A stretch of 64,000 bases of DNA from Pristionchus mayeri (Eukaryota > Nematoda > Chromadorea > Rhabditida > Neodiplogasteridae): NCBI GenBank assembly GCA_036245805.1, contig BTRK01000004.1:17360001-17424000 (forward strand), in the 5' to 3' direction. Positions within the stretch are counted from its first letter, which is position 1. The number at the start of each line of letters is the position of its first letter. The notes below the pieces were generated by a model, which did no database searches, had not been told where the DNA came from, and was given only the letters and a program-made list of their open reading frames with translations. The position numbers and the translations under genes were made by a program. Positions 46,569 through 59,531 of the stretch are shown here, one piece after another.

Positions 46569-47208
46569 TCTTTTACGATTTTCCACTGAGCAAACGCCAT
46601 TCGAAAGGAATTGTTAATCAGTGGGAAAATTCAAATCTGCATATCCCTTCTCAGGCGGAAATATTGTACAGTAGATGGTTTGAAATCCCCCCTACCACCC
46701 CTTTTGATGCGAGGAAATATGATCAGATTATGCATGATGAAAATGGAGACAGACTCGAAATAGACCGATTTGAGAGCAACGAATTTCCTTGTAAATATTA
46801 CACGATCTGATGATGCGCAAGAGAGGTAGGACGGATGGAAGCGAAGTTTAAATGATGGAACTAAATTTAGTTTACATGATTATAACTGAACTGGAACAAG
46901 ATTAAAGCAGCATATTCGTCTCTCGAAGACTCCCGAGCATGGGTAGTCTCTTCAGAAAGCCATGGTACTATTTATATGTGTATGCATTACTGTTTGGGTG
47001 CAGACCACATTGCCCTCCATACTTCCGCCAAGTTAATCCCTCACTCGGCCCACAGTGCCACGTCGCCCTAGCCCTATCATACCGGTGCATTTGCATAATC
47101 TCCGGTTAGCACACGTCTCTTTACCGCCTGGTCGTGTATATAACCAGTCGATCTCTTCCCCTCACCATAACCTTCCCGTCTCACTTTCATTCGAGAAGTG
47201 ACTACAGG
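46569..47208 (+). promoter_or_regulatory. Promoter region of the secreted cysteine-rich gene
   Basis: Gene-free sequence ending at the start codon at 47209. A TATA box, TATATAA, sits at 47137-47143, about 70 bp before the ATG, which suggests transcription starts near 47165-47170 and a short leader. CCCTATCATA (near 47074-47083) contains a TGATAG-type GATA site on the minus strand, which would fit intestinal expression, but that is only inference. Confidence 0.55.
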
Positions 47209-50200
47209 ATGGTTCGTCAACTTCTCCTCACCGCGGCCCTCGTGGCGGTCGCTGTCTCCCTCGGAGAGTACAAGATGATTCTGGGTATGTCACCGATTGA
47301 GTACGCGACGCTACCGCAACGCATCCATGTTGCAGCAGGATGCAACTGCGGCGACATCATGACGTACAACCTGACCACCTCTGCGTACTGTCCACTCACC
47401 TCGTGAGTTCAATTACTATCGGACTGAATTTAGTATTATAAATATCGATAATGACAAAACGATAGCTTGCTATATTTTTTAATGCAAAAATACTAAGCGG
47501 AACTCCATTCTTTTTAGGTACAAATGGTGTAATATTTCGATGATGGTCGAGGACCTCAACGACTGTTCGGCCACCTGCCCGGGAAGAGAGCGAGTCGTTC
47601 TTGTCGTGAGTTTCAGCCTATTGTTATCATTTTTGCATAATTACTTTATTAATGATCGAAAATTCACCACTGCTTATTTTTTTACTTGCTGTTCCGGAAT
47701 ACTCTCCAACAATGACCCTTCATTCCTCATTTTAGTCCCGAAACAACACGGCGATGTACTACCCAATGAACAAGCTTTCGTGCAACCGTCAAACAGGAAT
47801 TCTAACAACAGATCAAGGAAAAACGATCATCAACCCGGCCGCTATGCGTCCTACCTGCGCCCAGAAACCCCGTGAGTGATCACTTATTGCTTTTTTTGCT
47901 CCCTTTTACTTTGTCTACAGTACTCCCCAGTAGATTCAATAACTTTTTTTGATTCGCCGCCGAATGAACACGTATGAACACCCAGCGAATTCTACATTCT
48001 GCATAACCGATTAGACCAAATTCCATGGCACGCTTAATTTCAGGCTGTAACGAATGCCCGTACACCTTCCAGCCTACTTGTGCAAGCGACAAGTCTTGTC
48101 TGGTCAGAAAACTTAGTCATTTCAAATTTTCTTCGGTTCAGCTCTGAACGGTTTGGCTGTAAGCAAGTTTTATGTTTCAGGAAAGCAATATCAAGTTCTG
48201 GACCGATGAGAACTTCTGCACGCGTATCCAGTGCAATGCGGGAACTCTGATGGTGGGTACATTTCGCTTACAAAGTTTTTTTCCTAATAAAATCGATTTC
48301 TCTGAATATGTAACGCTGTCAATTTATCAATATTTCTCACAGCTCTACAATTCCTCCAACCCCGCTCAGTACCACCCGTACTACGCGCGTGAACTGTTCT
48401 GCACCACCGCCAAAACTTGGTAATGGCCAAATAGTCTCTCTCTATTAAGATTTATTGGGATTAGCAAGAACAATGAGGGAAGATGAGTAGATAACGACTT
48501 CATTTCAGGACGAACTACTCCTACGACGGCCAAACTGGCGGCTATGCTGCTCCTCTCACCTTCGGCGTCAACTGCGTCCTGCCCAAAAGTTCGAATTTTA
48601 CGCCTCATAATAATCTCTCTCACGCATTAGAACGAGAGTTTCAACTGGTGTTTACTCATAACTACACACATTGTCTTAATCAACATATCATATTTCGATT
48701 AAAATAATAGAACAATCTAAACTAATTTACAGCCTGCGAGAATTGCCCCACTCCGAATCTCGCTACTGATATCGCACAGCTCCCTGTTCCTTTCCGTGCA
48801 GGATACTTCTTCCAAAAAGTAAATATTTAATCTATAATTACTTAAGTTAACAACTTTTTAAATATATCGTAAAGGTTTGTGTTTTGGTGTGGATAACCGA
48901 TGTAATGAGGAAATAATTTATCGATCTCCTTCTTTGTAGCCAATCTACACGAAAGCAGTCGGTGTGTGCTCGCAGATCGACTGCCCTGCAGGATACAAGC
49001 TCTACGTAAGCGCCCATGTTCATCTAAACAACTAATGAAATCCTGATTGGCAGCAACCTGATCTCATTAAGAATACTTCGAAATATCCTACTCCGACATT
49101 ACTAATTAAACATTAACATCTTACTGGTTTTGTACTCTATTTATGTCTCGATACATCCTCATTCACAGGGTTTCAACAGCACCTCTGAGACCGTCACCGG
49201 ACTGGAATACACCGGCAAGGGCCCGCAGACTTGCGGAGAATTCTCGTGAGTCACTTTCTAAACAAGGGACCGAAGTAGCACTTCCGGTGATATTAAGAAA
49301 AACTGAAGGCTGGGACAGTGTCGGGAATGAGAATGTTGTGATATCGTTTCTCTACGTATGAAACGCATTTATCACTGAGTCCCTTTTCCAAGAACGACAA
49401 CAAATTACTTTGTGAAGTAAAACGAACATTCTTTGAAATAATATTTGCAGGAAGTGGCAAAATGGTGGTCTGGAGTACTCACCTGTCAACTTGCTCACAG
49501 CCTGCCTCCAAGTCATTCCTCCTCCAACCACCCCCAGTCGTAAGCTTCTCATTTTAACCACTTGTCTCTAATTCGCAGCCTAACTACCAAAACAATTTGA
49601 CCAATTACAAAGCAACTACTGAAATTGCCCCTTATCGTCAGCATTTGTGCAATTGTTGTTCAGTTCACTCGCCCACCACCCAAAAGAGAGAGAGAGAGTG
49701 ATGAAATGGGTGGATTGGGGGGGGGGCATTACCTGAAACTCATACTCAAATCGTCACACAATTTCAGCCTGCGGAACATGGGACGCTTTGCCTGCTGTTG
49801 GTGGAGGAGAGGTGCGGTGCGAGGGAACCCAGCCAGTGGTCAACTGCACGGACAAGAAGATCCAGGTAAGAATTACGATCCAATCGGCATTTCTTGCATC
49901 TGTACATAATTTATCATGTGCGGGCGTAGAAAATGCTTTGTTACCTCGACTTTGTCTATTACGTATAACTGAACCCAATATTGAAAGACATTCGTATCCC
50001 CAAGACCCCCAATCTTGGAAACTACTTGGCGATGTACATTGAGTTTCCAGGTGTTGACTACCGCGACGACTCACGAGTTCGACAAGATGTCCTTCGTGGC
50101 GGGCAAGGGATGGCTGTCCTTCGACTGCGATGGAACTGCCAAGCTGTGGAAGACTGGCACCGCCGATATCGAGGGTGTAATGTGCAAGGGATTCGTCTAA
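47209..50200 (+). CDS. Secreted cysteine-rich protein with DUF281/C6-like modules, 13 exons
   Basis: Exons 47209-47402, 47518-47605, 47736-47871, 48044-48102, 48181-48252, 48343-48419, 48509-48588, 48733-48818, 48940-49005, 49169-49245, 49451-49536, 49768-49865 and 50051-50200 join in frame to 422 residues. MVRQLLLTAALVAVAVSLG is a signal peptide. The rest is built of modules that open with a close cysteine pair (GCNCGD, RCNECPY, TCENCPTP, TCGTWDALP) and end with spaced cysteines; the last one reads GWLSFDCDGTAKLWKTG then GVMCKGFV. This resembles nematode DUF281/C6 domains of unknown function. 47286-47336 (51 nt, GTATGT...TTGCAG) could be a tiny in-frame intron, giving 405 residues instead. 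No lesion seen. A secreted structural or intestinal/cuticular role is possible but not shown. Confidence 0.88.
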
Positions 50201-50287
50201 GCCCCTTCACTTTCTTCCATGAACATCCTTCTCTATTCTTGTAGCACATACATGATAAATGAATCGCATAACTATGTGAAGGTTGCT

Positions 50288-50293
50288 AATAAA
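50288..50293 (+). terminator. Poly(A) signal of the secreted cysteine-rich gene
   Basis: AATAAA 88 bp after the stop codon. Another A-rich run (GATAAATGAATC) precedes it at about 50252. Cleavage would be expected 10-20 bp downstream. Confidence 0.65.
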
Positions 50294-51030
50294 TCATGAC
50301 TAAAATATATCCAGTGAACACTAGCATACAATAATTGTGAGCGAGGTAAATTGTGTGAGATTTTTTTTCTTTTCTGCATTTTGCCTACGAATTTCATTTT
50401 CTAAACATATCGATTCTATCTGTTTTCACTCCAGACGTGTAATTTAACACCTGCCCATTAAGCTGCTTTCCATTGAACCACCTTTGCGGACAGGTATGAC
50501 TACGGTACGTAGACATTCTTTTGAAGGGATTAAATTATGTCGGCAAAATTCCAAAAGTATTTTATATTCTTCGGCTAGACATTTGGTGACAATCTCAAAG
50601 GTATGCTGTTATTGTCGTTAACGGATATGAGTTATGCATATTCCTTTCTCTTTTTCTCCTTTAGATGTATAAAAAGAGATCGGCATGCGTCTTTGTCTGA
50701 TCATGATCATGTCTGTTGTCTGAATTTTAACAGGGCTAAATAAATGGTAGAACCCCAAAACTATGTTTTGAGAAGTAAACGTTTTCGGAAACCAACAATT
50801 TATAAAAAAACAAAAAATTGAGAAAATAGTTATAAAAAGTATTATTTCTATCCTCTCCTTTTCTCCTTGAACTTCCCGACAACAATGACGACAATCGAGG
50901 TGACGTAATGGTGCTCTCTTCGACTCATTTACATGATGGAGGAATTCGGTGGTATTGTATTTGTTTATTTTTTCCATAAAACCTGTCTTAAAGTACTTTT
51001 CAAAGGCCAAAATAGATACAAAATAGATTA
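50294..51030. other. Intergenic spacer, nothing recognised
   Basis: AT-rich; the minus frame 50618-51010 is hydrophobic and basic with no family match and no splice sites of note. Confidence 0.45.
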
Positions 51031-51337
51031 GGGTTCCGAAAGTGAAACGTTTCCTTCGATAGACGCGAAATGAAACTCACGTCTCCCTCATTCACGCCTC
51101 CCTCGGATACGTCGCTCGGTCGAAAATGTGAGGGAGACGTGTCGAGAGACCTCTCGCCCCTTGTTTTACACTCAAAAACAATATCAACAAAAACATCAAC
51201 AACATCGAGAAACAACACCAGAGACGTGGTAAAGCGTAAACAAAATTAGAGAGACGTTTCACGTCTCCAATAACAAAAAGGAAACGTCACTATTTCCTTT
51301 GTTTGAGGTCTCCACGAGTGAGTCATTTTCGGAACCC
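51031..51337. mobile_element. TA-flanked MITE (307 bp) rich in GAGACGT
   Basis: Flanked by TA (51029-51030 and 51338-51339). Ends GGGTTCCGAAAGTGA and TCATTTTCGGAACCC. The motif GAGACGT or its complement ACGTCTC recurs several times inside. Non-coding. Confidence 0.85.
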
Positions 51338-51719
51338 TACAATAGATGTCATTCGCAATTCCTTCTCTATCTATCATGTTTGCATTTTTTCATGAAAACC
51401 TTTAATATCAGTTCAGTTTGGTTTATTGACTTCATAAGAATATTTTTTTTCCATAAAAAATCGCTTAGGAGTATCCTTGTGCCAATTTTCCACTAATCAT
51501 GCCCTCAAAACTGCCTCCATGATCTGAGCATTGTTTTGGAATTTATAACACCTATAGTTCAAATTCACGTTTTCCCAAGTGTAACAAAAAAGCGCTATAA
51601 ATCTAATTTTCAAGGTTCGTCTAACTACTAACTGTCATTTTCTCTTGTTTTCTGGAGTTATTAATACAATTATTTTTTCATAAAATATTCCCAGAGTTTA
51701 TTATAGAATGAGGAATATA

Positions 51720-52072
51720 CAGTCGCGCCATGAAAGTCACCGTTCACTTTTTGAATTTGTTGTATCTTTTTGCCCAGGAAAGTCATCATTCTGGTACTGG
51801 GGAGTTATGTACCAAATTCATCGGAGATTATTATCATGGTATTATGATATGACTTCATCGCATAGTTTTTGCGTAGTGATGACGCAATCGATCAGCACTT
51901 TTTTTCAAAACGACATTATTCTTACATAGATTTTTTCCCGCTCGCCATACTTTCTGAAGTTGGAGAAATAACCGAGGCCTGCCCAGAATAAATTTTTATT
52001 TGAACAAAGACTTTCCTGGGCAAAAATATACAACAAATTCAAAAAGTGTAGGGTGACTTTCCGGCGCGACTG
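51720..52072. mobile_element. TA-flanked MITE (353 bp) related to the 29.1-kb palindrome
   Basis: Flanked by TA (51718-51719; 52073-52074). Ends CAGTCGCGCCATGAAAGTC and GACTTTCCGGCGCGACTG, with about 60 bp of further pairing (TTGAATTTGTTGTAT ... ATACAACAAATTC). The terminal CAGTCGCGCC is shared with 29111-30483. Confidence 0.87.
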
Positions 52073-52734
52073 TATTTTCGAGTTGTTTTGAGCTTGTTCT
52101 GGTATTATTTTCGGAAAGTGTGTCATGGTCGCTCATAGTGTATCAAATATCAGCGCTCGTTACGGAAAATGCACCTGCATATTACTGTGGAGAGGAGGCG
52201 GGACTATACGTGGATGTTGTTTCAGTAGTCTTTACTACCAGTTTTGTGCCATTATGGTCACTTTGTGAAATAACTTCTCCAGTTGTCTTATCACTGTTTG
52301 AATTTGGCTCTCCTCATAAAAGATGATAACACTGTCGTCGGCTAAAATGAATAGTACTAAGGCTTCTCTCCTATTTACCCCTTGCGCAGTCAGCCAGCTT
52401 AAAATAATGCCGATCCGCGAACCGCGGTAGCTGTCTATGAGAAAAGCAATCCGCTTACGCTGCTTACCACGTCAATTTCCACCTTCTTCAAATCTACCAC
52501 TTTTACTTTCACGCGACGAAATGAATTGAATTATTAGGACAGTACAATTGAAAGTCGACTAATCATTACTCTATTATACCTTGATTCTTGCCACAAGACA
52601 GGTTTAGAGGGGAGAGTGTGAAATGTACTTGTGAACTTTTCCATATCCTTGCCTCGTAAATGAAATCAGCAATCTGCAAGTTATCAACCATGTGCAGATA
52701 ATGCAGGCTGGGTTTGTTGCAGTTGTACTACATA
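52073..52734. other. Intergenic spacer, nothing recognised
   Basis: No gene or repeat seen between two MITEs. The plus frame 52120-52326 has no family match. Confidence 0.45.
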
Positions 52735-53639
52735 TTAGGTTGGTGCGAAAGTTTCTTACTATTTATTTTTCATAATTTCTCCTAGCCTATTTCGATAGCC
52801 TGCAATTCCTCTATAGTTTTAGCGACGTCAGTAGTGGTGGAGTACAGGAAAACATTATTTTTATTTTGAAAAACATATCGGTTATTGAACGTTAGAACAT
52901 TATTTTCATATCGAAAATTCCGAAAATGGTGTTTTTTGGTATTTTTGGTTGAACTCAACTTCTCAAAAATATTTGACACCTCCTGAATTTGTCCAACATA
53001 TATGTAGTAGGGCAAGAGTTGCTTGTTCGGTTAAACGTGAAAAACTGGGTCTTCATTGCGAGTGAGAAGAGATAAACAACAAAAAGTGCTGATTTCGATG
53101 TTTAAATTTCTTAATCGCGGTTCTGAAATATCCAAATTACCTATAGATTGATGAATATGTTTCTAAATATAACTGTGTTCTAAGATAGGAAAGTAGAAAA
53201 TAAGGAACCACTATTGAGCTATCAAGGTCGATCTATAAGAGTACAGTGCCAGAAAATACAAAACAAGCATTTTCCAATTAGCGTAGTTTACTGATTTTAC
53301 CAAAATGTTAAGCGGGAATTCAGGGGACCAGAATTGCTGAAGAGTCAAATTATATGCCTGTGTAATAGGCTTCTCAATTATCCTTCACGTTTGTCTCAAT
53401 CTCATTTGTCCTTGGAGTTACAATCAAATGAATAGTATTGAAAACCCAGAACAATTTAGTTTGACTGTGAATAGTGTCATCCTTGCTGATCGAATTGGCC
53501 CGATATTGTATCGCGTAAAAAGTATTCCCAAGCCTTCATCAACTATGAATAACCATTAGTTGATTGGCTGAATAAGATGGACGGGGTAGCTCAAAATGCC
53601 CGAACTTGAAAATAGTCAGAAACTTTCGCACCAACCTAA
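52735..53639. mobile_element. Mariner-type element (905 bp), non-autonomous
   Basis: Flanked by TA (52733-52734; 53640-53641). Ends TTAGGTTGGTGCGAAAGTTT and the exact complement AAACTTTCGCACCAACCTAA. A 77-codon minus frame (52782-53015) is not a transposase. TTAGGTTGG plus TA points to mariner; the core may be acquired sequence. Confidence 0.85.
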
Positions 53640-54246
53640 TAGAATCGATCGTAAAGTATTCCTGCCTTTGCACCATTTTCTCCCAACTCCTATGAGTAAT
53701 CAGCATTTTTGGATGCGTTCTTGAAATACCTATTGAACAATAAAATGATATGTGTGATATGTGTTAACGCCCTTAATGATCATAACTGTTTCAAAATTAA
53801 TTCTCGAAACGCTATCAATCGCCCATTAATTCATCTCTAGATTACCTTCGCGCAAGATGGTAAAGACGTTGTTGTCAGACGCCGATACGGTCAATCATGC
53901 TAGTGCGCTTTCGTTTCCTTTCGTCTACCGGTTAATTTCTTGTCTGAGCTGTCGTGCTGTCCGTTTACCTATAAATTGGAATTGAAAAATTCTCATTCAA
54001 ATTCTCGCACAAATTCTCATACCAACTCCATTATTTAGTCGTTGTTGTTGAAAAATATTATTTCCATGTTGTCTGTCTATTGAAATGTCACACTGAATTA
54101 TTAAACAAACTATAATCTATGTTTCTACGTCAGTCTTCAATTATGGCCCTGATCTGACGTTTAATAGTTCATTTAACTGTGCAAATAATTTTTAAAAAAA
54201 TGTTTTTTTTTCTGAGCAAGGACTTGCAGTATAACCGTCGCCGATA
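53640..54246. other. Spacer upstream of the Srsx-like receptor pair
   Basis: AT-rich, no repeat recognised. Should contain the promoter of the receptor starting at 54247. Confidence 0.4.
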
Positions 54247-57200
54247 ATGTCAATTGATGCTTTCAATTGGAATCTTGGTCGAGTCTTCTACGGCATTTCT
54301 GCCACTTGCGCGACTGTTGGAGTTTGCTGCAACTTCATTCTCTTCGTGACGATTGCTAAAACAAAGTGAGTTTAGTTTTAAAAATATATTTATTTTCGGT
54401 ATTCGGTGCATTTCAGATCTCTCCGATCTACTTGCAATTTCCTAATCGCTGTTTGCGCTGTGGGTGACATGCTCCATCAAGTTATTATTCTACCACACAA
54501 ACGATTTCAATGAACGATTTCAGCTTGGCACACTCACTCAGCTTCATTTTCTATTAGGATATTATATCGAATTTGACATGAACGTTTGCATCATCATCAT
54601 GGTGGGTAATTGTTGTGGCATTTTGCAATTATCTTCGCAATTTCGAAAATTCAAATGTTAAAGATTGAAGAATTGATTGCAGTTTCTTCCCGAAATGGGC
54701 ATTGCCATCGGCGTCATATGCATTTTATCAGTTGGCTTAGATAGGATGTTCTCCGTAGTGTTCAGTATCCGCTATCGAATGGTCAACAAACGCCATTACC
54801 ACATGGTTTGATTATCACGAGTGTCGGGTTGCATAACACGGAACTCCGAACATAAATAGTTGTTTTTGAGAAATAAAAAATATCAGGTCCTCAAATATCA
54901 GGTTGTCAGGAAAGTAATTATAGATTTTCGAATTTTCGATTCTGATAAACCCCGTCCTTTGTTTCCTCCTGATTACCATATTGATGTTTATACTCGTTGA
55001 GTCCTTGGATACTCTTTTCATCGCACATTGGCTCACGCTTTTCCATTTGGTATTGAGGATGCAGGTTGAAGTCAAAACTATATCAAGGCAAAGTTGCACT
55101 GATATCATTTTGGCCCAACAATCCATGGAGAACTAAGATATGGCAAATTGTATGTCATGTGCGAAAAGTTCGACATACGCACATCACAATACAACATATC
55201 ACTCTGATCCGTAACGAAAGGCCTGTATGAAAATTAAGTCATTTGTGACATTGTCCCTTACGAAACGTCATCGTAAATGCTTGAACTGAGCTTGTACTCA
55301 TAACAATAAACTTATGGAAACCAAATGCAGTAAAAATAAAAGCACCTTTCGTGCTCAGATTAAAATTTTATTTATATGTGTTTGCAAAACTTCTGCCAAA
55401 ACATGCATCTTTCACTACCCCGATGCTGAAATTTGAACGTTGAAATTCTACTATATAGCAACTTCGTGATTCCAGCATCGGTGAAAAGTCCTAACTTTTG
55501 TGGTTACATGTTAGATCTACTCTTTATCTACCAGTATTCGGCTGGGCTAAGTCAGGGGATAACTCACTTTTGAGGAAATGTATTCATTCACCGTACATCA
55601 AAAGTCGAAATTTTGGCAATGTTGACCTTTATTCAACAATACTGAAAATCCATGTTTATTAAAGTAGAAAAGGCGAGAGCTGAAATGTTTCTCAGTAATA
55701 GGTTACTCCATAGTGTATCATGGAAGCGCACTTATGAAGACTGTCTAAACAATCATCGATGAAGGAAACATCATCGCTTGAGAAGTGTTAACTCGGTAGG
55801 AGTTGAATTAAATGGTATGTAAATCGTGCATGTTAAGGCAAGAACGGCCTAAAACCTAATTTTCGAAAGAACTGTAAATGGGCTTCTCACTACACTTTAT
55901 GAAAAGTTACAGGCATTATTCTCCTCAAAATAGGAGAGGCAAACAATATTTTCAGAAAATAAAGAAAATGTCACATATGGAAAAACTTGAATTTTTCGTA
56001 AACCCAAAAAGCACGAAGCGATATGAACACCATGCATATACTGGCCAAGTCAACCCCTAATATGCACTAAAGAGCTAGCTTGAGATCGTTAAAGAAAATT
56101 ATTTTAGGATAGTTCAAACACCAAGGTCCAAATATACAATTATTATACTTTCCTGACAGCCTAATATTTGGGCACAGTCAATTTGTTTCGTGTCTTTATG
56201 AACAAAATTTGAACGCCCTGACCATTTTGTTCAGATATTTGCATTGCTCAATGCCTTGTACTGTTTGTACTACTGCTTGATCATGTACACATTTTACGAG
56301 GGGAACATGTATGACATTTACTGAGTTATAGTTATTGACGCAACTATTTCAGCAGAGGTAATTGTGCAATATTAACGCCGTACTCCGCTGGCGCAGAATT
56401 GTTTATCGGATCTAATTTCACCTGTAATATAATGAGCACAATCACATATTTAATAACGTGGACTTGTCTCCGAAAACAGCCAGGTTTGTTGTAAATACTG
56501 GTTACAAAAATAACATGAGCTCGTCAGAGTCGGCTATGACGAAACAAGTAATGAAATCGCTGTACTGCATTGTGATAGTGGACGTCAGTGGATCGATGCT
56601 CACAACAGGGATAATCCGAGTCCTGCAATTCTTTCTAGACTGTAATTCAATAATAGATGCCAAAAAACAATTCACCATCATCTTCTAGTTGACCATATGT
56701 TTCCCTGGATTCACTTCAGCTCAATCTTCATCAACTTGGCAATAGCCGTGAAACTATTCATTTACTATTACGCGAGGTTAATTAGTATCCACTTCATTAT
56801 TAATTGTATTAGGTTGTAACATAAGTTTTGTCGCATTTCGGAGGTTCACAATATTTCCATGAAGGATACTTCTCAAACATTATCAATGCCTGACCTCCTA
56901 GTATATGTTTGGGGTGTTCATGCACATTCAAACCATAGGGTAGAGCTGAACTGCGCACGCTGGCTATGCGAAAAATATTAATATGAACTGATTTAAATTT
57001 GGTGCAGATTTTTTTAATTCGTTTCACCAGGTGCTAGTTCGCAGAGTTGAATAATGAACCAAACTTCTACAGCATGGTGATATACTCCGTCAATGCTCTT
57101 TCAAAATATACGCCAGATATGGTGCTATGTTGAGCGGAATCAAAGATATACTTCACTGAGTGTAAGGTTAGCCGCTGATTCGTAGCCAACTTGACCAACT

Positions 57201-58285
57201 CTTCTGAATCCAGAATTGCAACAACAGTGACTAACATAAGTGCGTTCCAATTACCACTCATGGAGGTATAATTTATCATTAAACAAGTGAGAGAAAGAAC
57301 ACTCCACTTGTGGGAAATTTGAATTTTTATTAATTCAATTCGCGCACAATTTTACCAAAATTTGCAAGTTTAGGTGTTTCGAATTAAAGATTGTCATGCA
57401 AAAGCTATTTATTTCCAAACTTATCCCAAGTAGATACTAGTAAGGGAAGGGTTTATGGTTAGGATGGACACAACAAATCAGATATTGAACATGTGTGCGA
57501 GGTAGGAATATGAACAAAGTGCCGATTTCATTAGTTTAATTTACATACCATCGTTCTGAATGGAGCCACTTATCTCAACAGAACCCAATCTACCCCAAAC
57601 TTTGTCTGCATACTGACCACTTTGGGTGAACTATATTCCACCACTATTTGGATCTGGATATCTATTGAGAAGAAAATTCGGCTTGCGAAAGTTTTCGCGA
57701 CCGTCACCAACCATCCACATTATACAAACTCGTCTACATTTCTAGAACGATTTTCGTTTGTCATTATCCGTGAGTGGTTCAAAATTATGCACATATGTAG
57801 TACTTTACGCAAATCACACAAAATCGGCATAATTTATCCTTTTCAAGAAGAGCTGATGCGTGAAAATGATTTGTAATCCTTATCTCAGTACAACTTTGTC
57901 TGACTAATGTGCCTCCTCAACTGCCTTGACAGGACTGAAGTAAAGCGCGTAAGAAAGAGTACGAAGGCTCTCACTGATGATGAATAACGAAATTGAGATT
58001 AAATTAATTCGAAGAATTTCTGAGGTTAAAATGCATAAGAGATTGGACGCGACAAAACTTATGTTACAACCTGATATTTTCAGCTCGGAGTACAGAGCCG
58101 CAATATGTGATTTTCTATTCAAAAAATTTAGTATCCATAAACAGACCACAGTTTTTCGTTTTATCAAATTTCGTTTTATTTCTTCAGTTAGCCATTTGGC
58201 TCATTTAGTGACAGTCTCAAATGCCCCTTGTTTGTTGAAGATATCACAGAATTTTGACAAAACCTGTCAATTAGTTACCTTCTAG
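54247..58285 (+). CDS. Srsx-like seven-transmembrane receptor C, with two mariner-type elements in introns
   Basis: Rhodopsin-like nematode GPCR. Exons: 54247-54365 (MSIDAFNWNLGRVFYGIS, first helix GVCCNFILFV); 54417-54480 (RSTCNFLIAVCAVGDMLHQ, second helix with its Asp); 54527-54600 (LGTLTQLHFLLGYYIEFD); 54682-54804 (FLPEMGIAIGVICILSVGLD then RMFSVVFSIRYR, a DRY-like LDRM); 56235-56309 (IFALLNALYCLYYCLIMY); 56354-56483 (CAILTPYSAGAELFIGS ...); 56529-56641 (KSLYCIVIVDVSGSMLTTG); 56691-56776 (HMFPWIHFSSIFINLAIAV); and 58082-58285 (SSEYRAAICDFLF to TAG). Elements at 54898-56164 and 56809-58074 fall between exons. All exons read are open. The paralog D next door is dead. Confidence 0.75.
54898..56164. 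mobile_element. Mariner-type element (1267 bp) in an intron of receptor C
   Basis: Flanked by TA (54896-54897; 56165-56166). Left end TCAGGTTGTCAGGAAAGTA, right end the near-complement TACTTTCCTGACAGCCTAA. Full mariner length, but no transposase signature could be read in either strand; degenerate or with replaced core. Confidence 0.78.
56809..58074. mobile_element. Mariner-type element, copy 2 (1266 bp) in an intron of receptor C
   Basis: Same ends as copy 1 at 26656-27920 (TTAGGTTGTAACATAAGTTT, TA-flanked at 56807-56808 and 58075-58076) and aligned with it over the whole length, with roughly a dozen visible differences. Inserted 8 bp upstream of the last exon of receptor C, so its right edge (ACCTGATATTTTCAG) forms the sequence just before the acceptor. 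Confidence 0.87.
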
Positions 58286-59531
58286 TTGTATTAGAAATTT
58301 TAGTCACTGCCTCTTTTACATGCACGCTAGAGTTGAGAAATACAACAGTGTGCTCACGGCTTTTTCGTACCTGTCCATGTGCCTTATGTATATCTTGTTC
58401 CCGGTGATGTTCACGTTTTCCCCAGGAACAAGATGAACAACTGGAAGATCATCAGGAACAATACATTAACGACGGTAATGTTTGGTATGCTCATAGTGTG
58501 TATTCCTCTATAGGAATGCTTTGAAGTTATATTTTAGAAACAGAAAAAGAACGGCTTTAAAATTATTTGATCACTTGTTAATGATGTTCCCATCAATGTT
58601 CCTGTTTTTCCCGCGCTCGGCGGAGTGATTCCGGGAACAACAGGCACAAAAGGCTCAAAAAATCGTGAGTGTTTTATTATAAATATGCAGTGGTGCCGCT
58701 AGAATTCTCCATTCTCCATTCTCCATTCTCCATTCTCCATTCTCCATTCTCCATTCTCCATTCTAGCGCTCGTGATGGGCGGTCGTCCCTGACCCCGCTC
58801 TTTTCCGACCTAGTTTGGGGAATCCTCTCCCGTCAGCTTGGGCAACCCGGAGAGTATCGCCTACTTGGTACACTTCAAGAGGAGGAGCACGGACGGATTC
58901 CCATCGTCTCGAGTGATCTACCGTCAAGAAAGCCCCGCTGTCTGCGTTGTGAGTTCCTAACCGGCGCAAGTCAGGTGTTCGGCGGCAGGATGATCTACTT
59001 CGATGCTCAACGGAGATCCGTCACGATCGTCCCTACAGTTGACCAGAGAAGCCAAAGAAGATCCCATCCCTTGACCTAACGACGCTCTGAGGCCGAAGAT
59101 CCCCATTCCCTCCACACTGAAGTCACCCTCCTGCAGGACCATTGTGCCTGACGTCAGGATAAATATGAATATGATAAAAATATGAGTGGTGCCGTTTCTC
59201 GAATACTTATTCCGAGAATATATATGCGAATGAAGGAGATGATTACAGACACCGACGCCGTCTTTTCTTCGTGAGCTGTATCTTTACCATATATAGAAGT
59301 TTCTGTTATCTCCACATTGGAATTGTCACAGAAGAGCAATAAACTTACCCATGTAAATTCCCATTCGAATTCAAATTCCCATCATTTTTTCCAAATTTGT
59401 AATTCTCTCCTTATTATTATTGTGCCTTATACAACTATATTTTATTCACTAAATTTTGTTTTATATCATTATATTTTATTGTATTTACTATTTTCAGATT
59501 GAGAATCTTGCAACCATTTCAGCCTACTCCA
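58286..59531. other. Spacer between receptor paralogs C and D
   Basis: Contains a heptanucleotide array (58704-58759). The plus frame 58669-59079 runs through that array into GC-richer sequence (REEEHGRIPIV-like, then CLRCEFLTGASQVFGG). It has codon-like texture but no family match and is mirrored by a similar-length minus frame. AATATG(C/A)AGTGGTGCCG-like sequence occurs on both sides (58685 and 59183), so the GC-rich insert may itself be an element. Confidence 0.35.
58704..58759. repeat. Heptanucleotide array, eight ATTCTCC units
   Basis: Eight perfect uninterrupted copies of ATTCTCC, followed by a partial ATTCT. It differs from the nematode telomere repeat TTAGGC. Confidence 0.97.

Noticed and set aside
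52782..53015. 77-codon frame in the 905-bp mariner-type element as a transposase
   Set aside because: It lacks the helix-turn-helix and the HDN/SPDLAPSD motifs.
58704..58759. Telomere-like repeat
   Set aside because: The unit is the heptamer ATTCTCC, not TTAGGC or a variant of it.
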